Shown one piece after another: positions 8,817 to 20,690 of a stretch of DNA of 64,000 nt. Within the stretch, counting starts at the first letter, position 1. Every line of letters begins with the position of its first letter. The DNA comes from Bactericera cockerelli (taxonomy: Eukaryota; Arthropoda; Insecta; Hemiptera; Triozidae). Location of the stretch: contig CM044955.1 of assembly GCA_024516035.1 (NCBI GenBank), forward strand, positions 49,335,715-49,399,714. The letters are read 5' to 3'. The position numbers and the translations under genes are program-made. Below the pieces are notes generated by a model, which was given only the letters and a program-made list of their open reading frames with translations, was not told where the DNA came from and ran no database searches.

Positions 8817-11626
8817 GTTAATCAGTTTAAGGAAGAACAGAATTTGTTAAATATTCAACTTCAGCCCAATTTAATAGTAAATTGTTAACTTTTGCTTCAA
8901 TGGAATCTAAAGTGGAATCAAAAAAAAAATAAATAAATAAAAAAAATACTAAATGAGATATCAAGGATTCAAAATATTTTTTATTATTGAAACTTTTTAT
9001 ATGATACATAATTTTTCATAAATAGGGAATTTTAGAGTCAATTTGTCAGAGTGTGAAGTACTCAGCTACTCAGCTTGCACGCAATCAAGATTTAGGCGGG
9101 TTTCTCATACCTCGTGAAGAAAAATGACATGATATTTGTATGGATATGGATAGTGACCAGAGGCAGAATCACGAGCAAAGAATGAGCTACTTAGGCAATT
9201 TATGTCCTTTAAATGTCAAGTAATGCTAGATGTGCAAATAATCCACATACATACATACAATATCTTTTTTTCCACAGCATGTTGCTCCAATATGAATAGA
9301 GAATCTTCTCCACAAGATTAAGATTTGTGTATGTAAGAACTTATAGAAAATTCCTCGGGTTAAAAAAAAAAAATCTAAGGGGCAAATGAGATGGGTGATA
9401 TAGAGAAGTTTAGTATGAGATGAAGATGCTGAAATTACTTCCTGAACGACTTTCAAAAGGGATTCAGACGTGCCGATCAATTTCAGAGCCCAATTTTACT
9501 TTTCATCTTCAAAATATTGTTCAAAAATTTGATTCCATAACTGGGTTTAAATTATTTTTCATTTCAATGTAGATATCCTTACAAACAAAATTTAGACATA
9601 CTATCTTGAATGACCTTTTTATCTCTACTCAAATCCTGTTGCGCTGTTTCAAGTCACCATAAAATGCATTTAGCTTATTACCTACTATTTTCTATTGTTT
9701 ATGAAATACTATTTTTAATGAAATGGTGCTTTCAAAAGGTGAGTTCAACATTATTATTATTATTTTTTATTTTTTACATTTTTAACTAAACATTGTGTTT
9801 TGGATTACTCGAACTAATATTTATTTGATTTACTCTTTGTAATACACCTAGCAGGTAATGTAGGTACATCAATAAATATGCCAATCTACATATTTATTTA
9901 AAAAGTGTGACTTGTTACGATGAAGACTTGTCCATGTTCTTATAAGAACACCTTTATCTAAAATATTATCTCGTCATCTTCAATTTCGCAATGAACATAT
10001 TGAACAAGTAAAACAGATTTGCCTTCCAGAGATGTTTTTTTTTTTTTTTTTTTTTTTTTTAATACAATTATCAGTTAAACAGGTAATATTTTTTTTTTTT
10101 TTTTTCTTTTCTTTTTTCCAGATGGTACAAATTCAAGAGTATTCTCCAAATTCAACGTCTTCTCCAAATTATTCTGAAAATTCTTCGTCTGCCTCAAATA
10201 TCACCAAATTCAACGTCTTCTCCAAATTATTCTGAAAATCCTTCGTCTGCCTGAAATATCACCAAATTCAACGTCTTCTCCAAATTATTCTGAAAATTCT
10301 TCGTCTGCTGCAAATAAACTTCAAATTCAACGTCTTCTCCAAATTATTCTGAAAATTCTTCGTCTGCTGCAAATAAACTTCAAATTCAACGTCTCCTCCA
10401 AATTATTCTGAAAATTCTTCGTCTGCTTCAAATATCTTCAAATTCATTGTCTTCTCCAAATTATTCTGAAATTTTTTCGTCTGCTACAAATATCTTCAAA
10501 TTCATTGTCTTCTCCAAATTATTCTGAAAATTCTTCGTCTGCTTCAAAAATCTTCAAATTCATTGTCTTCTCCAAATTGTTCTGAAAATTCTTCGTCTGC
10601 TTCAAAAATCTTCAAATTCATTGTCTTCTCCAAATTATTCTGAAAATTCTTCGTCTGCTTCAAATATCTTCAAATTCATTGTCTTCTAAAAATTATTCTG
10701 AAAATTCTTCGTCTGCTTCAAATATCTTCAAATTCATTGTCTTCTCCAAATTATTCTGAAAATTCTTCGTCTGCTTCAAATATCTTCAAATTCATTGTCT
10801 TCTCCAAATTGTTCTGAAAATTCTTCGTCTGCTTCAAAAATCTTCAAATTCATTGTCTTCTCCAAATTATTCTGAAAATTCTTCGTCTGCTTCAAATATC
10901 TTCAAATTCATTGTCTTCTCAAAATTATTCTGAAAATTCTTCGTCTGCTTCAAATATCTTTAAATTCATTGTCTTCTCCAAATTATTCTGAAAATTCTTC
11001 GTCTGCTGCAAATAAACTTCAAATTCAACGTCTTCTCCAAATTATTCTGAAAATTCTTCGTCTGCTGCAAACAAACTTCAAATTCAACGTCTTCTCCAAA
11101 TTATTCTGAAAATTCTTCGTCTGCTGCATATATCTTCAAATTCAACGTCTTCTCCAAATTATTCACAAAATTCACGAGTCTACAAGAACCATCCTAAATT
11201 CATGCGTCTACAAGAGAAATCAAAATTCATGCGTCCACAAGAAAAATTAAAATTCATGCGTTAACAAGAAAATTCAAAATTCATGCGTCTACATTCCACA
11301 AGTACATTTCAAAATTCATGCGTCTACTTTTACAGTAAGTATCTTTAGAAATTCAGCACTTAAATTTTCTCTTCTTCCTAAGGTAAGAAAGTTTTTACGA
11401 AAACATTTTTTCTATTTACATCTTTTGGTGACTTGACTAAGCGAAATATTACGTGCCTTCTTATCTTATAATAAAGGTCATTCAGGAATGTATAAAATGT
11501 ATAAAAAATACAGGAATGTATTATATCTACTGAGGAGTTAAAAAGATCTTCTGAGAGATCCAAAATACTCTATTTTTAAACACTGTAAAGCAAAGAAAAA
11601 CAATATGTTTAGGACAAATTCTGAGG
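8817..11626 (+). repeat. Left arm of long inverted repeat
   Basis: From ttaatcagtttaaggaagaa at 8817 to gaggaatt at about 11626, this matches the reverse complement of 61370-64000 with many small indels; I estimate roughly 90% identity by eye. It contains a SINE body fragment (about 9100-9195) and a 58-bp minisatellite. The divergence suggests two copies of one dispersed element, not a recent duplication. A LINE abuts the right edge. Confidence 0.88.
10130..11165. repeat. 58-bp minisatellite (left arm)
   Basis: About 18 units with landmarks ttcgtctgcttcaaatatc, ttcaaattcattgtcttctc and caaattattctgaaaa, at a period of 58 bp. Two subtypes alternate in blocks (caacgtc versus cattgtc). 58 is not a multiple of 3, so the serine-rich translations are artefacts. 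Degenerate half-units (aattcatgcgtctaca) continue to 11330. Confidence 0.93.
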
Positions 11627-11649
11627 AATTGCGAGTATGAATTGCTACA

Positions 11650-13415
11650 ATATTTTTTTTTTTTTTTTTTTTTTTTTTTCAATATAAATCCCACTTTGGG
11701 CATTTATTGATACATTACAATCTAGATTAAATCTAATAAGCAATTTTATTCTAAAAAGGTTATAGTAAAAAGTAAAATATATGTACATAAACATAAATAT
11801 TCTTAAGTCTAGTTGAGGTGGTTACATTTTGCGCTGTACCGTTACGAAGCATAAAAGTAATTTATACTAAATCAAATGGTTTCTTCCTCTTTAATCTTCT
11901 AACTAGGTCTGAAACATTGAGAAGATGGACGGCCTCAATATTTTCATGTACCTCTAGCCTCTGTTGATGTTTTGAGGCATAAATTTGCATTGTTTCTCTA
12001 ACTGACTCAACGCCCAAGTCGCGGTGCAGTAAGTTGTTCCTAATGTACCATGGGGCATTGACAATGTCCCTTAGCACTTTGTTCTGAAATCTCTCTATAA
12101 TGAGTCTGTTGGATGCGCTGGTACAGCCCCAAAGCTGGATACCATAGGTCCAAACTGGTTTCAGGACCTGGTTGTATAGTAAAAGTTTATTCTCGATGGG
12201 AAGTGGAGAGTAGCGTCCCATTAGCCATTTCATCTTGTTGTACTTCATATCAAGTTGAGTTCTTTTCTTCTTTACGTGTTCTTTCCATTTCAGTTTTGCA
12301 TCGAGAGTCATTCCCAAGTATTTCGCTTGATTCGAGAAGGGAATGATTTTGTTATTGATGTAAATTGGTATGTAGGGCTGATTTCTGTTGGTAAAATCCA
12401 CATGAACCGACTTACTATCATTTAGTCTTATTCTCCATTTTGAAGTCCACCTTTGAAATCTGGAGAGGGTTTGGTTGAGTTCTGATGATGTTTCTTCGGT
12501 ATTATCTCCAACTACCAAAAATGCTGTGTCATCAGCAAATGTGGCAATAGTGTTTTCTTCTTCCTCGGGCATGTCACTTGTGTACAATAGATACAAGACT
12601 GGTCCAAGTACGCTTCCTTGGGGAACGCCTGAACATATTTCTTGTAGTTCAGAATATGCATCTTCATGTTTAATTCTAAAATACCGATTTGAGAGGTATG
12701 ATTCAAGAATTTTGGCAAGTTTTTCTGGCAACATTTTTTTCAACTTGAATTTCAAGCCTTCATGCCATACTTTATCAAAAGCTTTAGTTACATCTAGAAA
12801 TACTGCGGAGCATACTTTCTTTTCTTCTATTGATTTTTCTATCAGATGAACAAGTCTGTGCACTTGTTCTATGGTAGAATGTTTTGTTCTGAACCCAAAC
12901 TGATGGTCTGGTATGAGTTTCTTGTCAAAAATGACTGATGTTAAGCGCTTGTATAAAAGTTTTTCGAACAATTTTGATAGCACAGGGAGCAGAGAGATGG
13001 GTCTATAAGACTTCAGCTCCTCGGGTTGTTGTCCTGGTTTCTGAATCATGATTACTTCAGCAATTTTCCATAATTGCGGCACATATTGTATCTTGAAAGC
13101 TGCGTTTATTATTTGTGTTATCCTAACGCAAGCTTTCCGAGGGAGTTCCTTGAGGACTTGACCTGTTATTAAGTCATATCCAGGGGATTTTTTCGGATTA
13201 ATTTCTTTATCAATTGTTCTCTGTAGCTCTCTTACTGTTATGCAAGGGATATAGTAATCCTCTTCTTGATATAGCATATGTGGAAGAGGTTGTTCATTTG
13301 AATCTGGTTCGTTAGGATTAAATATTTTTGATAAATATTTAGCAAATAGTTGACATTTATTATTATTATCACGGATCCATTTACCCTCCGAGTCTCTCAA
13401 TGGTGGAGATTGATT
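11650..13415 (-). mobile_element. 5'-truncated Jockey-like LINE
   Basis: A poly(A) tail (as T-run at 11651-11680 on +), a 3' UTR and an uninterrupted reverse-transcriptase frame lie on the minus strand. The element text stops near 13415, about where an SPPLRDSEGKW block begins. No clear target-site duplication was found. Confidence 0.9.
11862..13415 (-). CDS. Reverse transcriptase of Jockey-clade LINE (5' truncated)
   Basis: RNA-dependent DNA polymerase part of a non-LTR retrotransposon ORF2. Motifs in order: KSYRPISLLPVLSKLFEKLL, FGFRTKHSTIEQVHRLV, AVFLDVTKAFDKVWH (motif A), GVPQGSVLGPVLYLLY (motif B), the catalytic FADDTAF (about residue 357 of the long frame, near 12535), KYLGMTLDAKLKWKEHV and the C-terminal YGIQLWG..SN thumb-like region. 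The frame stays open to the stop at 11862, so this part could encode an intact RT core, but the apurinic endonuclease domain is missing. The open frame extends upstream to 13610 into unrelated sequence; that start is not real. This is a transposon in a sog intron, antisense to nothing since both are on the minus strand. Confidence 0.9.
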   Translation of the reverse strand, partial: NQSPPLRDSEGKWIRDNNNKCQLFAKYLSKIFNPNEPDSNEQPLPHMLYQEEDYYIPCITVRELQRTIDKEINPKKSPGYDLITGQVLKELPRKACVRITQIINAAFKIQYVPQLWKIAEVIMIQKPGQQPEELKSYRPISLLPVLSKLFEKLLYKRLTSVIFDKKLIPDHQFGFRTKHSTIEQVHRLVHLIEKSIEEKKVCSAVFLDVTKAFDKVWHEGLKFKLKKMLPEKLAKILESYLSNRYFRIKHEDAYSELQEICSGVPQGSVLGPVLYLLYTSDMPEEEENTIATFADDTAFLVVGDNTEETSSELNQTLSRFQRWTSKWRIRLNDSKSVHVDFTNRNQPYIPIYINNKIIPFSNQAKYLGMTLDAKLKWKEHVKKKRTQLDMKYNKMKWLMGRYSPLPIENKLLLYNQVLKPVWTYGIQLWGCTSASNRLIIERFQNKVLRDIVNAPWYIRNNLLHRDLGVESVRETMQIYASKHQQRLEVHENIEAVHLLNVSDLVRRLKRKKPFDLV

Positions 13416-14827
13416 AATATAAATATAATGAAAGGAAGGCAAAGCTCGAGGAATACCATGAAGATAATGGTTGGAGCATATTATCACATGGACAAAACTC
13501 ACACAAGAGGAAATATTCACCAGAGCTATGGATAGGGAAGGTTTGGCCAGAACGACAGCCACTAAAAGAAGATAAGTAGCTGAGTCATTGAACATGTGAA
13601 GAGAAAACAAATAATAACTTATACAATTTTCATATTACCTATGCTCAAATTGCTTAAAGAAATTCGACTCCTCCTTCTTCTAGTCAAAAATTCGACTTTT
13701 CTCTCTGAATAATATCTGAATAGAATTTCGGGATATCTAACATCTAACATAGGCCAAAAAAATCAACTGCGTCACTTAAAATGACTCGACCTGTATATAA
13801 ACCACAGACTCAGGACATGCCTACATTTACCGAACAAAAAGATGCTCTAAGTTAAATTCCTGTTCTGTATTCAGACCATGATGTAGACGAGTCCTGTTTT
13901 CCACGTAAAACACAAAACACGAGCGAGTATTTGTAAAATTAACTCCATAAAGCAAATAATGATGCCATTGAATCTGATGATGCCATTGGTATTGATTCTG
14001 ATGTTACTGGTAATAATATCGATGCTGCTATACTGATTATGTAATGACGCTACAGCAGCTGCAGCTGTTTTTGAGGTTAATGTTAGTATTGGGCTCATTC
14101 CAGAAAGCTCTGTAACTCTCAAAATCCACAAAATATCCCTTTCAACCGTCAAATTTTGTTCAACACCAATTTACGTTCAAATACTTCCAATTTCTGATAT
14201 TAGAAATTCCTCGGAAGTAATAAAACAATCAGAGGGTGTTGTTTGGCATTAAAAAGGGATTTTTGGGGATTACGAGAGTGAGAAAAATTTCTGGCCCTGA
14301 TGACCATGCTGATAGTGATACAAGTTGTGCTACTGATGATGATTATTCTTATAGCAATGATTATAATGATGCAGCAGCTGATGAAAATAAACAGAACATG
14401 AAAAAACCCTTTTTTTTGTAAACTGAAGTCGGCGCCAATTACTATCTTGATTTAAAACCGATTGACTTTTTCACACAACCAGAAGCGTTGGAATGCGCGC
14501 TTGTGTTGTTTTAAATATGTAAGCTGTCACATTGTTTGATTAGCATCACGGCGCGGAGAACAATGGTTGCCACAGGTGAGTCAGCGGAGGATCCGGGAAT
14601 TCCCGATTTGAGATATTAAAATTTCAAAGAAATAAAATCGGTTTTTTTGGACCTGCTTTGGTGACGAATTCTTTCTTTTCGTATAAATATCAACTGTTCA
14701 GAACACCATTCTTGGAAATAAATTCACAAGTAATAAAATGAAAAAAAAAAAATTCTTTCAGTGCACCATCCAGAGACTCTTCAATTCATTCGAAAAAGCT
14801 ATTTCAGAGGTTAGTAAAGTTACAGGA
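13416..14827. other. Low-complexity region with GAT/Asp-rich tracts
   Basis: No gene recognised. 13960-14040 and 14290-14400 are rich in gat/gatgat codon-like text. 14178-14220 carries the palindromic acttcc...ggaagt transposon end. A segment at 14255-14300 (gggattacgagagtgag) resembles 50715-50750. 13420-13610 may be an old LINE end (a WTKL...MDREGLARTTA-like frame), but I could not place it. Confidence 0.4.
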
Positions 14828-14862
14828 GCCAGCGTCGATGGCGCGTTGATTGTTCCAGTAAT
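14828..14862 (+). mobile_element. 5S-SINE head fragment
   Basis: gccagcgtcgatggcgcgtt, the first ~20-30 bp of the 5S-headed SINE, then an (aat)n microsatellite to 14882. Confidence 0.6.
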
Positions 14863-15177
14863 GATAATAATAATAATAATATTGTAATCCTATTCTATGA
14901 TTAGGCTTTTGAGTTCTTTCAATTTATTTCATGTGGTTTCATTTTTGTTTCTCATTGTCTATGGTTTGGTTTTTTTTCACCTTCTCTCGGTGTTTTTACG
15001 TTCTTTTGTCCATTGAAATTCCTTTCCAAGTTGTTTCCTTGCTCCTGCACTGACAGACAGTGGTGATCATATCACTGGCCAGTATATATGGACCTTCTTC
15101 ATTTTTTTACTATCTTCTTTTTTTACTTCTTCTCTCGCATTGTTTGTGCTGACGCCTGACGCCTCGCCGGAAGGCAG

Positions 15178-16405
15178 GCGTGAGAACGAGAGTGAGGCTA
15201 TGTGAGTGAGAGCCAGACATATAATTATGTACGTACATGTAATTTCTTGTTGGGGCTGTGTGAGTGAGAGAGTGAGGCTATGTGAGTGAGAACCGGACAT
15301 AATTGTTATTATGTACGTGCATGTAATTTCTTGTTGGGGCTGTGTAAGTGAGAGAGTGAGGCTATGTGAGTGAGAGCCAGACATATGTAATTATGTACGT
15401 GCATGTAATTTCTTGTTGGGTCTGCGTGAGTGAGAGAGTGAGGCTATGTGAGAGAGAGCCAGACATATGTAAATTATGTGCGTGCATGTAATTTCTTGTT
15501 GGGTCTGTGTGATTGAGAGAGTGAGGCTATGTGAGTGAGAGACAGCCATATGTTATTATGTACGTGCATGTAATTTCTTGTTGGGGCTGTGTGAGTGAGA
15601 GAGTGAGGCTATGTGAGTGAGAACCGGACATATGTAATTATGTACGTGCATGTAATTTCTTGTTGGGTCTGTGTGAGTGAGAGAGTGAGGCTATGTGAGT
15701 GAGAACCGGACATATGTAATTATGTACGTGCATGTAATTTCTTGTTGGGTCTGTGTGAGTGAGAGAGTGAGGCTATGTGAGTGAGAGCCAGCCATATGTA
15801 ATTACTAGCCGTTTGCCCGTGCTATGCAACGGGACTAAATTTCAAATTTACTAAGGCATGGCCGTACTGCTGGACAGCAATGCCTTTTTGAACTTTTTAT
15901 AATTTTTCTGGACAAAGCGATAATGGTTTTGGGGGGGTCAATTCTGAGACATTTTTCGCTATCTCTTACCGTTTTGGCTAAACAACTCCGGACAAACAAA
16001 CAAACATAGGTAGGTAGGTAGGTAGGTAGGTAGGTAGGTAGTCCTTTTTTCTGTTTTATATATAGAGATGTACGTGCATGTAATTTCTTGTTGGGTCTGT
16101 GTGGGTGAGAGAGTGAGGCTATGTGAGTGAGAACCGGACATATGTAACTATGTACGTACAAACGTGCATGTAATTTCTTGATAGGGCTGTGTGAGTGAGA
16201 GAGTGAGGCTATGTGAGTGAGAACCGGACATATTATGTAATTAATAATTATGTACGTGCATGTAATTTATTGGTGGGGCTGTGTGAGTGAGAGAGAGGGG
16301 ATGTGTGAATGAAAGAGATGGACATACATATAAAGGGACTGTGTGGGTGAGAGAGACAGACATATTTATGGAAGGGCTATGTGAGTGAGGCAGAGAGAGA
16401 GAGGT
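15178..16405. repeat. 82-bp tandem array
   Basis: About 12 units of roughly 82 bp with landmarks gtgagtgagagagtgaggct, gagaaccggacatatg and tgtacgtgcatgtaatttc. Units vary in length by a few bp. A Helitron (15805-16068) sits between two halves of a unit. The right end degenerates into GA-rich sequence. Confidence 0.93.
15805..16068 (-). mobile_element. Non-autonomous Helitron inserted in the 82-bp array
   Basis: On the minus strand it runs from TCTCTATATATAAAACAG to gggcaaacggCTAG, with flanks A and T. The array unit reads ...gtaatta before it and tgtacgtgcatg after it, so removing the element restores a perfect unit with an AT junction. It includes a (ggta)n tract and is nearly identical to 7713-7972. 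Confidence 0.93.
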
Positions 16406-16765
16406 TATAATTTATTTACGGAGTTCAGTTTGTCACCCAGGATTCGGAAACCACATTCCTGCAGGATCTTTTGTTGTGTCAAACGATTAAAAGATGCCGC
16501 CTCGTGCAATCGAACAATTTTTAAGTATACATAATAATATGTATTATGTATAGTACATATTGTACTATACAGGGTGTAACACAATTAGATGACAAATAAG
16601 GTTACAAAATGGTTTGGACGTGACCAAAATGGATGGAAAATGAATAACACACATCCATAAAGAATGGCAAATGAAACCTATGACTTTCCAACAAAATTCT
16701 TTTTTTGTAGACAGTGTCCCTAGATCTATCGCATTGACATAATAATATAGGTATGTCATTATTTT
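16406..16765. other. Unassigned intron
   Basis: Nothing recognised. acagggtgtaacac at 16568 is a common transposon-terminus word, but no partner end was found. Confidence 0.35.
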
Positions 16766-16769
16766 TCTT

Positions 16770-17060
16770 TACATTCCACTCCTATCGGAGGTTGGAAACC
16801 ATCATGTCTATCTGATGCTTGTTCTTGGCTACATTGAAAAGTGTTTTACTGTCACATTGGAACCAGTCTCTAAGATTTTCCATCCAACTCGTTCTAGATC
16901 TTCCTCTACTTTTTTTCCCGCATATCTTGCCCTCCAATACAAGATGGAGTAGTGCATGTCTTTCTCCCCTCATCATGTGTCCAAAATACTGCAATTTTCT
17001 TGATTTTATACTTTTCATGACTTCTTGTTTTTTGCCCACTCTTCTACTTCTCGATTTGTA
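16770..17060 (-). mobile_element. LINE 3' fragment (C-terminal RT end)
   Basis: The minus-strand frame 17039-16782 reads RKLQYFGHMMRGERHALLHL, LEGKICGKKSRGRSRTSWME and NLRDWF, ending with a stop. This is the conserved C-terminus of endonuclease/reverse-transcriptase LINE proteins (LxYFGHxxR...GxRxRGRxRxSWxxNL). Everything upstream is lost. Confidence 0.85.
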
Positions 17061-17089
17061 ACTTTATCATATAGTTATCATCATATTTG

Positions 17090-17225
17090 TGTTAAACACT
17101 TTCGTGATGTCACAACTACTCAAACTTGCTTTACTAAATTCACGCTGAAACCGGGACCCGAACCACCGACCTCCATGTTACAAGTCCGCCGCCTCATCGA
17201 TCAAGCTACTGAGGTCGGTTAACTT
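17090..17225 (-). mobile_element. tRNA-derived SINE, family B
   Basis: The minus-strand head reads accgacctcagtagcttgat, then a cggacttgtaac anticodon-like loop, then a B box (ggtggttcgggtcccggttt). The body ends gtgatgtcacgaaagtg. Copies at 24477 (+) and 47700 (-), and a degenerate one at 34750. Confidence 0.82.
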
Positions 17226-17239
17226 TATATCACATATAT

Positions 17240-17490
17240 TATGTCATCATCATTCGGTAGCGTCATCGTGAACGATGGTAGCCAGACAGTAGAGTAATGA
17301 CTCAGCACTTCTACCACTGTCTATACAAGGAGGCTAATATTTGACAAGGGCCCCCAGAACCAAGCCAATGCTGGTCTACTCCCTGTTTATAGTACCCCAG
17401 TCAGACTGCTGGTCTACTCCCTGTTTATAGTCCCCCAACCAGACTGCTGGTCTACTCCCTGTTTAAAGTCCCTCAGCCAGACTATATATA
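17240..17490 (-). repeat. Interspersed repeat with atcgtgaacgat palindrome
   Basis: Contains gtcatcgtgaacgatggta, gactcagcacttctaccact, aaccaagccaatgctgg and three tandem copies of ctggtctactccctgttta. The same block occurs inverted at 38310-38465 and 58735-58915. Class unknown. Confidence 0.75.
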
Positions 17491-17559
17491 TATATTTTTT
17501 TTTCTAGGTGATGTACCTACTGATTTTTTAAAGGGATACTTTCATCCCGCGTCAGAAAT

Positions 17560-18015
17560 ATTAAGGAGCGCGGTAGCGCTCCGACCCGCCAAGTCAATCG
17601 AAATAGTTCGCGCGCTACCAAGAGTATACTATACGCGACAGCATAAGTAGCACATTTCGTGTAGTTGTAGGAGAAAAAGTACAAGTGATGGAGGAGATTG
17701 AATTATATGTACAGATTGGGGCACGATAATAGACAAGCTTTTAAAAAAGAAACATCGAAATCGTTTGAGTTAAGTTGGTCAAAATCACACTGTAAAAACG
17801 TCATTTTTTTTCAAAAAATTCTGCTTCTTCTTTGACGTTGACCGCTCTACAGCCAAAACTACTGGACCGATTTTCATGAACGATGGCTCATTTTTTTTCT
17901 TCTGGGTGGTAGGTGTGCCTTTTTATAGTTTCATGATTCCAAAAGCTACCATTTGGCCGTTAATTAGGAAAAGGATCATTTTCAGAGCACAGAATAACAT
18001 TGGAGTATAGATATT
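17560..18015 (+). repeat. Interspersed repeat, ~450 bp, copy 1
   Basis: Shares long blocks with 20258-20690: gattggggcacgataa, cgtttgagttaagttgg, cgttgaccgctctacagcca and aattaggaaaaggatcattt. The text (paralogous 'accgattttcatgaa' phrases) is of the kind seen in non-autonomous DNA elements. Termini not defined. Confidence 0.75.
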
Positions 18016-18112
18016 TAATCTAGTTTATTATGTATATACCTATTCACTCACAAACCTTTCAATCCACATGTCCCGATGTGAAATTGTGTAAAGGTATACT
18101 AACCCATAAATA

Positions 18113-18330
18113 GTCGCCGGTGCCGAGTGAGTTAGCGCGCTAAGCTTACCACGCATGGTAACTATTCGATCCCCAGCTGGGCAGGAATTTTCTGCACATT
18201 ACTTGGGTGTTTGGGGTCTACTCATACCTCGTGAGGAAAAATGAGTAGTTACTGAAAAAGTAACGACCAGTGGCGGCATTACCAGAGTAAAAATAAATTA
18301 ATGTAATAGAAATTTAAAAAGTAAAGGAGG
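18113..18330 (+). mobile_element. tRNA-derived SINE, family A
   Basis: The head gtgccgagtgagttagcgcg (A box) and the B box ggtaactattcgatccc look Ser/Leu-tRNA derived. The body has gggtctactcatacctcgtg and aaaaatgagtag, ending around accagagtaaaaataaat. Copies at 27120, 39737 and 45772; a body-only copy lies in both inverted-repeat arms. Confidence 0.85.
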
Positions 18331-18817
18331 CTCTTAGTAATGCTGCGCTTCCCACAAAATTTGTGAAGAGGCCTTGTGCTTGACCACAAATAAATTCATA
18401 CATAATAACAATATTAAACCTGTAATGCCCAAGGAGCGAAAAAAACAAGATTTTTTTTTCTTCTAAAATGTTGGTTATATTAGGTTCAAAAATGTAAAAA
18501 AATCTCTAGTACCTACCCAATGTTACATAATATGTATGTGTAACATGAATGTCATAAATGTTTGGGGACCTTTCTAAGTAGGAAATGTTGAAGTTTCATA
18601 GAAAACTTTGTAAAAGCCCCTACACTACCTAATACCTATTCCTAATTAGGAATGTAGGTACCTCTTAGGTACATAGGAAGTGAAAGGCTTCCCTCCCTAT
18701 CCAATTCTCTCTAGTAAATATTATTTTCTTTCGCTGGCCGCTAAAAAGTTTATTATACAAAGTAAAGTAAAGTGAAGCTTTTATGTGTTGCAAAAACCAC
18801 GTATATTCAACTACAGT

Positions 18818-18915
18818 ACAGTTAGCTCAGTGGTAAGGGTGGCACTGAAAGATGCTAGAGGCGCCAGAACTCCGCGAGTTCGAAACCCGGCTGGAACATG
18901 TTAGATTTTTTTTTT
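18818..18915 (+). mobile_element. tRNA-like SINE head followed by T-run
   Basis: gttagctcagtggtaagggt as A box and gcgagttcgaaacccggctg as B box, then a T-run (18908-18918) that could terminate Pol III. The spacing and lack of an acceptor stem argue against a functional tRNA. Confidence 0.6.
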
Positions 18916-19469
18916 TTTAGTATTTTTAACTAAATACTCTTTACTTATTTTAATTTTACATAATTTACATTAAATTTAGTGAGTTTATGAGGTACTATTA
19001 CCCTTTTTGTTGTGGGTTGTGTTGTACCTCATTTATAATATACAATAAAAAAAATTCAGTTAAAAAAATATATTTGTCATTTATTACGTGAACAACACAA
19101 TAAGCTTCGTTCTCAGTATTCTTTCAAACAAATTAATTGTAAAATTACCTACATAGTTATCCTCCAATTTGGGATTTTTACCACATAATAATACATCTTG
19201 GACATACTGCTGGAATAATGGCACTTAAAAGACCTAATTGTTAGATCTGACATAAATTAAGGAAATATGTTAAGGGTGTACACACTATCTGAACTAGTTG
19301 AGGGGCCCATATTGGATAAAATGGACGGCACCACAGTATCCTTGTAAAAATCTGTGACAAAGGGCCAATTTATGAAACGGGATTAATTTTAGAATAACCC
19401 AGACTATCTCTCTAATCGTTCTTCGACTTGAGGGAGGGTCTCGCTTGTTATCTTACCTTCTTTTAAACA

Positions 19470-20175
19470 TAATTAACCGAACACAGTGAGAACGAACTCA
19501 CTAAGTGAGGTTCTGTTTTAACATGGGTACTGGACAAATTGGCTTTCGTTTGTCTGTTCTGTTTGCGATAACTCCCGAACGGATTCTTCAAAATTGATGA
19601 AATTTTATATACATGTTTATTTTCTAATCCTAAAATTTTACTTTTACTTTAAGTTGACCACTCGAGGCCAAATGGGGGCCGTCTTGGTAAAAAATGAAAA
19701 CGATTTTTCTTTTCTTTAAAAAAAAAACAAGTAACACTCTTGAGTCGTTGAAAAATATATATAAGTTCATTAGTGAAATTCGGAAATTGTGAAACCTAAG
19801 GGGGCCGCACTGTGGTAAAAAATCGATAAAGGGCCAAAAAAATAAAAAAAGGCCGCTTGATATGTTTTATATAAAACTTATCGAGTGGGGTATTGAATAA
19901 AAGGTCTCGATGTCCTCATGCTTGAATGTACATTTATAATGCGATAGTTGAATCTGTTTGAGGTTTACTGTTCAGAGAAACACTAGTTATTGTTGGATGG
20001 AAGAGCTTCTTTAAGGAGAACCCTGCCATGTAAAAGGAAGCCAAAAAATAATAATATTGACGTTACACAATATAGGACATACTATTATTAACCGAACACA
20101 GTGAGGGAGCGAAGCAACCTCACTAAGAGGGGTTCTGTTTTAACTTGCATACTGGACGATTTGGCTTTCGTTTGT
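19470..20175 (+). repeat. Two copies of an 'accgaacacagtgag' element end
   Basis: ttaaccgaacacagtgag... gttctgttttaac... tggctttcgtttgtctgt occurs at 19475-19560 and again at 20090-20175. The first continues as a ~500-bp unit with ggggccg-rich text. Probably a non-autonomous DNA transposon, and the second is a truncated copy. Confidence 0.6.
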
Positions 20176-20257
20176 CTGTCTCATAAATAAGGCGAGATCA
20201 ATTATTATATTATTAAAATGCTATCATTATTATAATGATTAAGAAATTAATTTATTT

Positions 20258-20690
20258 ATTTACCAAGTGATATTATACGCCAGAGCAGAAGTAGCACAAT
20301 AATTGTTGTAGCTGACTAAAAAAAATACAAGTGATGAAGGAAATCGGACTATAAATACATATAGGTAGATTGGGGCACGATAAAGACAAGCTTTGAAAAA
20401 AGAACCATCAAAACCGTTTGAGTTAAGTTGGAGAAAACCAAACTTTAAAAACGTCATTTTTTTTCATCATTTTCTGCTTCTTCTTTCACGTTGACCGCTC
20501 TACAGCCAAAACTACCAGACCGATTTTCACAAACTTTGGCTAGTTTTTTTCTCGTGAGTGGTAGTAGTGCTATTTATTGTTCTATTATCCTTAAAAGGGA
20601 CATTTGGCCCTTAATTAGGAAAAGGATCATTTTCAGAGCTTAGAACAAATTTGGTGTATAGATATTCAGTATCTAGTATGTTATCACTTC
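20258..20690 (+). repeat. Interspersed repeat, copy 2
   Basis: Same family as 17560-18015 (see shared blocks there). Ends near atattcagtatctagta. Confidence 0.75.

Noticed and set aside
10032..10235. Ser/Asn-rich 67-aa frame
   Set aside because: Starts in a T-run and runs into the 58-bp minisatellite.
12113..12849. Plus-strand frames opposite the RT
   Set aside because: Antisense shadows of the LINE reverse transcriptase.
13416..13610. N-terminal 65 residues of the long RT frame
   Set aside because: Unrelated to LINE ORF2; the element is truncated near 13415 and the frame is open by chance.
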